A stretch of DNA of 8,467 nt from JBBITW01 sp037440525 (GTDB lineage Bacteria > Desulfobacterota > BSN033 > UBA1163). Below, in pieces: positions 1 to 6,780 of this stretch. The stretch is from NCBI GenBank assembly GCA_037440525.1, contig JBBITW010000149.1, positions 1-8,467 on the forward strand. Reading direction: 5' to 3'. The notes under the pieces are model-generated. The model had not been told where the DNA came from. It made no database searches and worked only from the letters and a program-made list of their open reading frames with translations. Numbering within the stretch: the stretch's first letter is position 1; the number at the start of each line of letters is the position of its first letter. The position numbers and the translations under genes were made by a program.

Positions 1-33
1 GCCTTAACCTTCAAACCAATCACTCTTATTTTC

Positions 34-108
34 TAAGCAATTTAACTTCTTAATGCCCGCATTCGAAGGCTTTGGAACCCTACCTCCCCAGTCAATTCAG
101 GATTTTTT
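34..108 (+). repeat. left copy of 75-bp cluster-flanking inverted repeat
   Basis: This stretch recurs in inverted orientation at 8151-8225, without gaps and with 67 of 75 positions identical by hand count. Conserved blocks include TAAGCAATTTAACTTCT, CCGCATTCGAAGG and ACCTCCCCAGTCAATT. Similarity stops abruptly outside base 34. It weakens after base 108, although the spacing to the next TTGACA is the same in both copies. The element is noncoding and lies immediately upstream of the plus-strand operon promoter. It may be a dispersed intergenic or MITE-like repeat, or a regulatory segment. Confidence 0.85.
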
Positions 109-129
109 AATAGACATCAGTAGAAATTC

Positions 130-158
130 TTGACAATTTAAAGCGTTAATTATATAAG
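130..158 (+). promoter_or_regulatory. sigma-70-type promoter of the plus-strand operon
   Basis: A perfect -35 box TTGACA (130-135) is followed by a 17-nt spacer and TATAAG (153-158), five of six bases of the -10 consensus. It lies 42 nt upstream of the start codon at 200. It probably drives the transferase, ligase, livG and livF as one transcript, because no other convincing promoter is seen before livF. The -35 box is 21 nt downstream of the flanking repeat. Confidence 0.75.
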
Positions 159-166
159 AGATTAAC
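145..166 (+). promoter_or_regulatory. operator-like inverted repeat over the -10 region
   Basis: GTTAAT (145-150) and its exact reverse complement ATTAAC (161-166) are separated by 10 nt and straddle the -10 box at 153-158. A repressor dimer bound here would block RNA polymerase. The half-sites are short and AT-rich, so chance is possible. No regulator gene is present in the window, and the minus-strand promoter lacks the same pair. Confidence 0.3.
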
Positions 167-199
167 TCAAAAAAGAGAAATTTTTAATCGGAGGTTTTT

Positions 200-1399
200 A
201 TGGACGAGCATGACCTCTTTAAAAATATAACTGTCCTGAGTCTCGAGCAGGCCACTGTTCTGCCATATCTAACCTTTCGCCTTGCGGAAGATGGGGCAAA
301 TGTGATCCGTCTTGAACACCCAATCTATGGCGATCCCAACAGGCGGGTTGGAGATGATGTCCTCAAAGAGGACCGGATGTTCTCCTACTATTTCCCTATA
401 AATGCAGGGAAAAAGGCACTGACACTTGACCTGTCAACTACTGAAGGGCAGAAGATATTAAAAGAACTCATTTTAAAGCTTAAGGTGGATATATTTGCTA
501 CAAATCAATTGCCCAGAAATTATTCCAAACTCGGCATAGAATATGAGATGCTAAAAAAGATAAAAGAAGATATCATATGGCTTGGAATTACAGGGTTTGG
601 GCCACAGAGCAACGAGGCAGCATACGATCCTATCCTTCAAGCAAGAGGGGGGATGATGGAACTCACTGGAGAAAAGGATGGAAGTCCACAGGTTCTGGGG
701 ATTCCACTCCCTGATATGGGGGCAAGCGAACATGGTTACGGGCTTCTGATGAAGGCCCTGTTTAAGAGGGCAGTAACTGGAGAAGGAAGCCGTATTGACC
801 TTTCAATGTTTCAGAGCACAGTCTCATGGCTTACACAGGCAATTACCCATACAGTTACCTTTAAAAAGAAGGTGACACGCAAGGGGAATACCCATGAATT
901 CTTTGCGCCTGTATCAGTCTATGAGACAAAAAATGGTTATGTATATATAGCATTAGGGAATGATCGTCAATGGGAGACAATGATAAAGATCCCTGGCTTT
1001 GAATCACTCTCCAAAAAAGAGTATGAAAGAAATGCCGGCAGAATCGGGGATGTGAGTAATCTGAATAGAGCTATCAACGAGATTACAAAAAGATTTACAA
1101 GCGAAGAATTAATCGATATCTTTAATAGGGCAACCATCCCCATTTCCAGGGTAAATACGATTGAGGATGTAGTGGCAGATCCTCTTGTCAAGCCGATCCT
1201 TCTTCATTCAAAAGATCAAAAAAGTGGATTGGAAATAACAATCGCACCTCCCCCTTATGATACACCCTTTATTAAGTCAACCAATCGGACATTGAGTTTC
1301 CCTCCCCGATTCGGGGAACATAATGAGGAGATCTATTGTGGCATATTGGGCTATAGCTTGGAGAAGCTAAAAGAATTTAAAGAGAAGAATATAATCTAA
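200..1399 (+). CDS. CaiB/BaiF family (family III) CoA-transferase
   Basis: A cytoplasmic enzyme of 399 aa, the usual length for the family, which moves CoA from an acyl-CoA donor to a free carboxylic acid through an aspartyl-CoA intermediate. Family marks are visible in order: an N-terminal V-I-R-L-E-H-P segment (35-41), NAGKKALTLDL (68-78), GITGFGP with YDPILQARGG (129-151), and LPDMG (170-174). Asp172 in LPDMG matches the catalytic Asp of formyl-CoA transferase and relatives. GEGSRIDLSMFQS (194-206) is also typical. The start is supported by GGAGG at 190-194, 5 nt before ATG. It is the first gene of the plus-strand operon, followed after 122 nt by an acyl-CoA ligase. Members include transferases for carnitine, oxalate, benzylsuccinate and bile acids, and the substrate here cannot be assigned. 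Family confidence is high; specificity is unknown. Confidence 0.93.
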   Translation: MDEHDLFKNITVLSLEQATVLPYLTFRLAEDGANVIRLEHPIYGDPNRRVGDDVLKEDRMFSYYFPINAGKKALTLDLSTTEGQKILKELILKLKVDIFATNQLPRNYSKLGIEYEMLKKIKEDIIWLGITGFGPQSNEAAYDPILQARGGMMELTGEKDGSPQVLGIPLPDMGASEHGYGLLMKALFKRAVTGEGSRIDLSMFQSTVSWLTQAITHTVTFKKKVTRKGNTHEFFAPVSVYETKNGYVYIALGNDRQWETMIKIPGFESLSKKEYERNAGRIGDVSNLNRAINEITKRFTSEELIDIFNRATIPISRVNTIEDVVADPLVKPILLHSKDQKSGLEITIAPPPYDTPFIKSTNRTLSFPPRFGEHNEEIYCGILGYSLEKLKEFKEKNII

Positions 1400-1446
1400 A
1401 CGATTTATCACTTGATACAAACGCAGATAATTCTTTCAAAATCTCA

Positions 1447-1492
1447 TTGCGAGCGATAGTGAGAAAATCCTTCATCACTTTCATCCTCGCAA
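1447..1492 (+). repeat. imperfect hairpin between transferase and ligase genes
   Basis: Arms TTGCGAG (1447-1453) and CTCGCAA (1486-1492) are perfect complements. Inside them AGTGA (1458-1462) pairs with TCACT (1475-1479), leaving a 12-nt loop and a bulged middle. No T-run follows, so it does not look like a classic terminator. The ATTGCGAGCGA core resembles dispersed palindromic repeats common in bacterial intergenic spaces. In the operon transcript it could process or stabilise RNA between the two genes. Confidence 0.45.
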
Positions 1493-1521
1493 GAATCATT
1501 CAGTAATAAATGGAGATCAGA

Positions 1522-3267
1522 ATGAAAAATGATAATAAGAAAGAAGAATCAAAAGATATATACCTTCAAAGGCCCTGGATCAAATCTTATCCTGAAGGCC
1601 TTCCTCCTGACCTCGAGATCCCAGAGATATCTCTTGCCCAGGCCTTTGATAAGGCCACGGAGAAATGGAAGGACAAAACCGCAATCATATTTTATGGTAA
1701 TAAGATAACATTTCGGGAACTCAGAGAGAAGGTGGATAGATTTGCAACTGCATTACATGATCTTGGAATAAAAAAGGGAGACAGGGTTGCTTTATATCTA
1801 TTGAACTGCCCTCAATTTCCTATTGCCTATTTCGGAGCAGTTAAGGCAGGTGCTGTAATAACGTCCATAAGTCCTGTCTATGTTACTCCCGAGGTGAAAC
1901 AACAACTCGAAGATAGTGGAGCCGAAACCATCATCTGCCTTGACATTCTTTACGACTTTGTTGAGAGGACAAATATTAAGTTAAGAAATATCATCCTCAC
2001 CCGTATAGACGAATATTTACCCCTTTTGAAGAAGGCTATTGGTAAGAGTGTTCTCAGGGCTGTTTATAGAAAGATGTCTGTCCCTTCGGTTCAGATTTAT
2101 GAGAGGGAAGGAATCTACCGTTTTGAGGATTTAATAAAAAAGTACCCGCCAAATCCCCCAATGATAGAATTCAATCCTAAGGAGGACCTTGTAGCCCTCC
2201 CCTATACAGGGGGAACCACAGGATTACCAAAGGGAGCTATGCTTACCCATTATAATCTTGTTGCTATGGAGATGGAAAACCAAGCTTTATGGCAATATAG
2301 TTTTGAGAAGGGTAAAAACCTTGAAGAAGGAAAGGAATGTATCATAGGTTTTATACCTTTTTATCATATCATGGGACAGGTTGTAGTGATGCTTGGGGGA
2401 TTGGTTAGAGGTTATACCTTAGTCATATTTACAACACCTGATATTGATGAGATCTTAGATGCTGTTGGAAGATATGGGGTTACTGTCTTCATAGGCCCCC
2501 CAAGCATTTATGAAATCTTAAAGGACCATGAGAAGACTGACAGGGTGAATTGGAAACGTCTAAAGATTGTAATCTCAGGTGCTGATGCACTTTTGGAAGA
2601 TACAGCCATGGCATGGAAGAGACGAACAGGAGTTACACTCCATGAAGGCTATGGGCTCAGTGAGACATCCTCAGGGATTTGTGTAACTCCTATTGGAAGG
2701 GCAAAGATAGGTTCATTTGGTCCTCCGCTTCCAAATACTATCGCAGCAATTGCGGATCCTGAAAAGGATGATTTTCTACCACCTGGCGAAATAGGTGAAA
2801 TTGTGGTTAAAGGTCCCCAGGTGATGAAAGGCTACTGGAATAGGCCTGATGAGACAGCAAAGGTCTTTTCAGAGATCGGTGGAGAGAGATGGTTCAGGAC
2901 AGGTGATTTAGCCCGAATGGATGAGGATGGTTATTTCCATTTTTATGATAGAAAGAGGGACCTGATTAAATATAAAGGCTACTCTGTATTTGCACGAGAG
3001 GTTGAGGAAGTCCTCAAAAGTCACCCCAAGATAAAAGAGGTAGGTGTTGTAGGAGTTCCTGATCCAAAGGTTGGGGAGAATATTAAAGCAGTTATTGTCT
3101 TAGAATCTGACGCACGAGGAAGGATATCAGAGGAAGAGATTATTAAATACTGTGAGGAGAGGCTTGCACACTATAAGGTCCCAAAGATAATAGAGTTCAG
3201 GGGAGAGATTCCCAGAACGGATGTTGGTAAGGTTTCAAGAAGAGAACTCAGAGAGGAGGAAACTTAG
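1522..3267 (+). CDS. AMP-forming acyl-CoA synthetase (acyl-CoA ligase)
   Basis: A 581-aa adenylate-forming enzyme (ANL superfamily) that activates a carboxylic acid with ATP to an acyl-adenylate and then transfers it to CoA. Motifs, numbered from the chosen start: phosphate-binding YTGGTTGLPKG (228-238), YGLSETS (377-383), TGDLARMDEDGY (460-471), the hinge region DRKRDLIKYKGYSVF (476-490) followed by A-R-E-V-E, and PRTDVGKVSRREL (565-577). Lys570 of the last motif matches the C-terminal catalytic lysine, so the enzyme looks complete. The KYKGYSVF hinge is of the long-chain/FadD-like kind, but substrate cannot be fixed. The ATG at 1522 is chosen because GGAG (1512-1515) lies 6 nt upstream; an in-frame ATG at 1510 lacks a ribosome site and would add four residues. 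A single base separates its stop from livG, implying translational coupling. Confidence 0.93.
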   Translation: MKNDNKKEESKDIYLQRPWIKSYPEGLPPDLEIPEISLAQAFDKATEKWKDKTAIIFYGNKITFRELREKVDRFATALHDLGIKKGDRVALYLLNCPQFPIAYFGAVKAGAVITSISPVYVTPEVKQQLEDSGAETIICLDILYDFVERTNIKLRNIILTRIDEYLPLLKKAIGKSVLRAVYRKMSVPSVQIYEREGIYRFEDLIKKYPPNPPMIEFNPKEDLVALPYTGGTTGLPKGAMLTHYNLVAMEMENQALWQYSFEKGKNLEEGKECIIGFIPFYHIMGQVVVMLGGLVRGYTLVIFTTPDIDEILDAVGRYGVTVFIGPPSIYEILKDHEKTDRVNWKRLKIVISGADALLEDTAMAWKRRTGVTLHEGYGLSETSSGICVTPIGRAKIGSFGPPLPNTIAAIADPEKDDFLPPGEIGEIVVKGPQVMKGYWNRPDETAKVFSEIGGERWFRTGDLARMDEDGYFHFYDRKRDLIKYKGYSVFAREVEEVLKSHPKIKEVGVVGVPDPKVGENIKAVIVLESDARGRISEEEIIKYCEERLAHYKVPKIIEFRGEIPRTDVGKVSRRELREEET

Positions 3268-3268
3268 G

Positions 3269-4033
3269 ATGTCCTCTTTCCTTGAGGTTGAGGGTTTAAC
3301 AAAACATTTTGGCGGCCTTACAGCCCTTAATAATGTAAGCTTCAGAATAGAGAGAGATGAGATGGTAGGTCTTATAGGCCCCAATGGTTCAGGGAAAACA
3401 ACCCTTATCCGTCTCATTATGGGATTATTAAAACCTGATCGCGGAAAGGTTAGATTCAAAGGTGAAGATATTACCAACCACCGAACATGGGATATAGTTG
3501 GCAAAGGAATAGCAATGACACACCAGGTTGTAAAACCATTTCGAAACTTACCCATCATTTCAAATGTAATGGTAGGATGCCTTGCTGAAGGGGCATCCAA
3601 AAGGGGTGAGTGGGTCAAAAGGATTGAGGTGCGTGCAAGGGATGCCCTTGAGTTTTGCGGGATTGCAGACCTTGCGAAAGAGCCTGCCTCCATTCTTCCT
3701 CATGGAGATCTGAAACGTCTGGAACTTGCCCGTGCTCTGGCAACCGAACCTGATCTTTTACTCCTGGATGAACCATTTGGTGGTCTAAATCCTGCTGAGA
3801 CAGAACTCGTAGCAAAATCACTAAGAAGGCTCCATAAAGGAGGCAGGTTTGGTCGCCTGCATAGTGAAGGCCCTGCTATGCTCATCATTGAGCACAAACT
3901 GGCAGATCTGATGAAGATTGTTGATAGGGTTATTGTATTAAACTTTGGAAGGATTATTGCTGAAGGGACACCTCAAGAAATAGCCAACCATAAAGAGGTA
4001 ATAGAGGCCTACGCAGGTCACAGGGGAGGATAG
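3269..4033 (+). CDS. livG: branched-chain amino acid-type ABC transporter ATP-binding protein LivG-like
   Basis: A 254-aa cytoplasmic ATPase subunit of a Liv/HAAT-type importer. It shows Walker A GPNGSGKT (37-44), Q-loop Gln86, a degenerate signature LPHGD (143-147) leading into RLELARAL, Walker B LLLLDEP (163-169), and the H-loop His209 in LIIEHK. The tail DRVIVLNFGRIIAEGTPQEI (219-238) is characteristic of LivG. The frame is open further upstream to 3221, but ATG at 3269 is preferred: AGGAGGA (3254-3260) sits 8 nt before it, and the upstream part would overlap the end of the ligase gene by 47 nt. It lies 1 nt after the ligase stop and 2 nt before livF. LivG and LivF normally form a heterodimer; here the partner permeases are on the opposite strand. 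The transported compound is not determined; the Liv name describes the family. Confidence 0.93.
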   Translation: MSSFLEVEGLTKHFGGLTALNNVSFRIERDEMVGLIGPNGSGKTTLIRLIMGLLKPDRGKVRFKGEDITNHRTWDIVGKGIAMTHQVVKPFRNLPIISNVMVGCLAEGASKRGEWVKRIEVRARDALEFCGIADLAKEPASILPHGDLKRLELARALATEPDLLLLDEPFGGLNPAETELVAKSLRRLHKGGRFGRLHSEGPAMLIIEHKLADLMKIVDRVIVLNFGRIIAEGTPQEIANHKEVIEAYAGHRGG

Positions 4034-4035
4034 AA

Positions 4036-4791
4036 TTGTTACTCGAAATAAAGGACGGAGTTGTTTGTTATGATACAGCTATGATCCTTGATAGAGTAAG
4101 TATCAATGTAAATCAGGGAGAATTTGTAAGTATGGTGGGGCCAAACGGAGCTGGTAAGACTACCCTGCTTCGTCTGGCATCAGGTCTGATGAACTGGGAA
4201 AGAGAGATAAAAAAGGGACTGAGGAAGGAGATCTCTAACATAATCATCCAGGGAGATATCATTTTTAAGGGTGAAAAGATAGATCATCTCCCACCCCACG
4301 AAAGGGTAAAAAGGGGGCTTATTCTATGCCCTGAGAGGGGAAGACCTTTTCGAGAGCTTACAGTTCTTGATAATCTGCGATGTGGTGGTTACCTCTGCAG
4401 GGATAAAGAATTGGAAAAAAGGAATCTGGAAAAGGTTTATGAACTATTCCCTGTTCTAAAAGAAAGGAGAAATCAGATTTCTGGCACTCTATCTGGTGGA
4501 GAACGAACAATGCTCTCAATAGGAAGGGCCTTGATGTATGACCCATCCATTTTATTAATTGATGAGCCTTCAACCGGACTCGCCCCAAAAGTAAAGGAAG
4601 AGATGTTCTTCCGGATAAGAGATATTTTCCAAGCAGGCGTAACCATATTTCTCGTCGAACAGGACGTAACCTTTGCACTTGAGCTGGCAAGTCGAAACTA
4701 TGTTCTCTCTAAGGGAAGGATCGTTGCCGAGGCCTCTGGTAAGGAACTAATGGCTGATGAAAAGATAAGAAAAATATATCTGGGTTTATAG
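4036..4791 (+). CDS. livF: branched-chain amino acid-type ABC transporter ATP-binding protein LivF-like
   Basis: A 251-aa second ATPase subunit of the importer. It has Walker A GPNGAGKT (35-42), the LivF-specific block CPERGRPFRELTVLDNLR (98-115), a canonical signature LSGGE (152-156) and Walker B ILLIDEPS (172-179). At the H-loop position it has LVEQD with Gln209 instead of His, which is usual in LivF. Length is somewhat above the common 233-240 aa because of a basic insertion around residues 53-73, between Walker A and the Q-loop region. The start is TTG: GGGGAGGA (4023-4030) lies 5 nt upstream, and the next in-frame Met, residue 16, would remove the first beta-strand. The stop overlaps the stop region of convergent livM by 6 bp. 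Last gene of the plus-strand operon. Confidence 0.92.
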   Translation: MLLEIKDGVVCYDTAMILDRVSINVNQGEFVSMVGPNGAGKTTLLRLASGLMNWEREIKKGLRKEISNIIIQGDIIFKGEKIDHLPPHERVKRGLILCPERGRPFRELTVLDNLRCGGYLCRDKELEKRNLEKVYELFPVLKERRNQISGTLSGGERTMLSIGRALMYDPSILLIDEPSTGLAPKVKEEMFFRIRDIFQAGVTIFLVEQDVTFALELASRNYVLSKGRIVAEASGKELMADEKIRKIYLGL

Positions 4792-5829
4792 ATTTGCACT
4801 GCATGCCCTGCACGAAGTTCTTCTCTTTGAGTTAATGAGCTTACATCTCGGGCAAATCCTTTCTGTCTTATCCCTGAACCAGTGGCTTATCCCCTCTGGC
4901 ATATAAAGAATGATAATGATAATCAGGGCTGTGAAGATAATCATCTTCAGCTCAGGGGTAGCAGCAAAAAGAACTCCCCAAAATGGGTAAAGTATAAGTA
5001 CCCCGATAACTGCTCCATAAATTGTCGCCGCTCCACCAAATATTGTCCATATTACAGGGTAGAGGGAAAAAAGAGGATGAAACATTGAGGGGCCGGCAAC
5101 TTTCATAACATAGACATATAACCCTCCACTGATTCCGGCAAAGAAGGAACTTATTGCAAAAGCCAATAACTTATACTCTGGAGTATTAATCCCTGATGTG
5201 CGTGCTGCAATCTCATCTTCAGCTATTGCCTTGAATACAATCCCTGTCCTGACAATCTTGCTTTTTGTATCAGTGAGTTTCCACATGATGAGGAAGGAAA
5301 TTACCATAACCACCAGGCAGATATAATATACAGTTATATCAGACTCTGCGAGTGAAGAAATTCCTGAAAGTCCCAGTTCTCCACCTGTAAAATCAGAGAA
5401 GGCAAAAACAATGCCTGAAAGGATTACAGGGAAGGCCATGGTAAGGATGGCGAGGTATGGACCTCTCATCCTCAGGGCAGGTATCCCTAAGATCAGTCCA
5501 CTAATAACACCACTTATTGCTCCAAGAATAATTGTAGCCCACGCTGGAAGATGAAGATTTAAATCGAGAATGGCTGCTATGTAGCCCGCAACACCAAAAA
5601 AGGCACCGTGCCCTAAATTCAGTTGCCCTGCATAAAAGAGGAGATCCCAGCTTGAAGCAAAGATGGCAAATACAAGCGTGAAGGTCAGAATCTTAAGGGA
5701 ATAGGCACCAATTGGAGAAATCCCAATAAAAATCAAAACCAGTAGGATAAAGAAGAGCATTGCCTTTCCAGGAATAGCCAGTATTCCACCTTCAAAGTCC
5801 TTATAAAGGCGCCAGAAAAAGTATTTCAT
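4786..5829 (-). CDS. livM: branched-chain amino acid-type ABC transporter permease LivM-like with C-terminal zinc-ribbon tail
   Basis: A 347-aa inner-membrane permease that pairs with LivH. Many hydrophobic segments span about residues 22-310. The LivM hallmark GQLNLGHGAFFGV (68-80) is intact. The cytoplasmic coupling (EAA) loop lies near 200-215 (AIAEDEIAARTSGIN), and WTIFGGAATIYGAVIG (261-276) is typical. After the usual end near MPEG (310-313) comes an extra tail of about 34 residues. It contains Cys326, Cys329, Cys340 and Cys343, arranged CxxC-x10-CxxC among basic residues, which looks like a treble-clef or zinc-ribbon knuckle. Topology predicts it faces the cytoplasm. Start ATG follows the purine-rich GAGGAGGAGAGG stretch (about 5840-5851, read on the minus strand), 3 nt after the livH stop. 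Its last 6 bases overlap livF tail to tail. Confidence 0.92.
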   Translation of the reverse strand: MKYFFWRLYKDFEGGILAIPGKAMLFFILLVLIFIGISPIGAYSLKILTFTLVFAIFASSWDLLFYAGQLNLGHGAFFGVAGYIAAILDLNLHLPAWATIILGAISGVISGLILGIPALRMRGPYLAILTMAFPVILSGIVFAFSDFTGGELGLSGISSLAESDITVYYICLVVMVISFLIMWKLTDTKSKIVRTGIVFKAIAEDEIAARTSGINTPEYKLLAFAISSFFAGISGGLYVYVMKVAGPSMFHPLFSLYPVIWTIFGGAATIYGAVIGVLILYPFWGVLFAATPELKMIIFTALIIIIILYMPEGISHWFRDKTERICPRCKLINSKRRTSCRACSANL

Positions 5830-5832
5830 CTT

Positions 5833-6699
5833 CTAAAGCCTCTCCTCCTCGAAAAGGATTCCGAACATTCCTTCAGGTCTTATCATAAGTACAATTATCA
5901 TAGCCGCAAGTGCAACAGAACTCCTGATAAAGGTTCCCATTGGAACAAAATATACAAGAAATACCTGTGCATAACTGAGAATATAGGCACCTATTATACT
6001 TCCTTTTATGCTGCCCAGACCTCCTAATACAACTATAGCCAGGATCATTACGAATGGTTCTGTCCACATGGTAGGTTCGAGAAGATATATTGGGGCAACC
6101 ATGACACCAGAAATCGCAGCCAGTGCTACACCCAAACCCACAGTAATCATTGATATCCTCTTCTCATTGATCCCCATCAGGTTAACAATCTCCCTATCCT
6201 GAGAGGTTGCTCTTATGGCAATACCAAGTTTTGTTTTCCAGAGAAAAATCCAGATAAGAATGAGTAAAATAATGCTAACACCGAGGGTCAATAGGTATTG
6301 GTTCAGGACCTTAACACCGAGGACCTCAATATATCCTTTAATAAATGGTGGAACACTTCTATGTTGTGAGCCAAATATTAAAAGCATCCATTCCTCGAAG
6401 AAGAAAGCAAGGGCCAGGGTGATCAGTATGACAGTGATTTCGTGTTGCCTGATACGCTCAACACACAACTTATAGGTGCCTAAGCCAAGGGCAATGGTTG
6501 TAAGAACTGCCAAAATGGCATTTAGTATCGAACTTGCGACAAATCCTGTATTAAATATATACCAAAAATATCCAACAAGCATGTAAAAGACGGCATATGT
6601 CAAAAAGACTATTCTTGCCGACCCGAGGATTAACGAAAATCCAATAGCCAAGATTGTATATATTGAACCAAGCTGTATTCCACTGATGATAATATCCAA
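5833..6699 (-). CDS. livH: branched-chain amino acid-type ABC transporter permease LivH-like
   Basis: A 288-aa inner-membrane permease of the Liv/HAAT type, hydrophobic throughout. The N-terminal GIQLGSIYTILAIGFSLI (7-24), the coupling loop AIRATSQDREIVNLMGIN (161-178), and VVLGGLGSIKGSIIGA (223-238) identify the family. The open frame extends to 6744, but its first 10 codons lie mostly within a perfect hairpin. A TTG at 6699-6697 is preferred: AAGGGAG lies 8 nt upstream on the minus strand, and the resulting MDIIISGIQ start matches the family. One oddity is that the segment after the first helix reads FLTYAVFYML where most LivH proteins have a NFAHG-containing loop. Translation is tightly linked to livM, 3 nt downstream. 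Upstream, the hairpin separates it from the binding-protein gene. Confidence 0.9.
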   Translation of the reverse strand: MDIIISGIQLGSIYTILAIGFSLILGSARIVFLTYAVFYMLVGYFWYIFNTGFVASSILNAILAVLTTIALGLGTYKLCVERIRQHEITVILITLALAFFFEEWMLLIFGSQHRSVPPFIKGYIEVLGVKVLNQYLLTLGVSIILLILIWIFLWKTKLGIAIRATSQDREIVNLMGINEKRISMITVGLGVALAAISGVMVAPIYLLEPTMWTEPFVMILAIVVLGGLGSIKGSIIGAYILSYAQVFLVYFVPMGTFIRSSVALAAMIIVLMIRPEGMFGILFEEERL

Positions 6700-6717
6700 A
6701 GGCAAATCTCCCTTCTC

Positions 6718-6746
6718 AATTGGCCCGGCTAAAAGCCGGGCCAATT
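6718..6746 (-). other. perfect 13-bp intercistronic hairpin between binding protein and livH genes
   Basis: AATTGGCCCGGCT (6718-6730) and AGCCGGGCCAATT (6734-6746) are exact reverse complements around a 3-nt loop, giving a very GC-rich, stable stem in AT-rich surroundings. In the minus-strand transcript no U-run follows; the ribosome site of livH begins almost at once. It is therefore more likely a 3'-end stabilising or attenuating structure that keeps binding-protein mRNA above permease mRNA than a full terminator. Such arrangements are known in other importer operons, such as malE-malF. Confidence 0.75.
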
Positions 6747-6780
6747 TGTAAGGTTTTAAATCTCTTTTAGAAAATTTATT

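Noticed and set aside
3221..3268. Upstream extension of livG (16 extra residues)
   Set aside because: It would overlap the ligase end, and AGGAGGA is correctly spaced for the ATG at 3269; family N-termini match that start.
3235..3897. Minus-strand open frames across livG
   Set aside because: They are antisense shadows with no recognisable protein features, overlapping a well-supported ATPase gene.
4786..4830. Bidirectional terminator at the convergent gene ends
   Set aside because: Only short TGCA-type palindromes are seen near 4796-4812, with no stable stem followed by a T-run.
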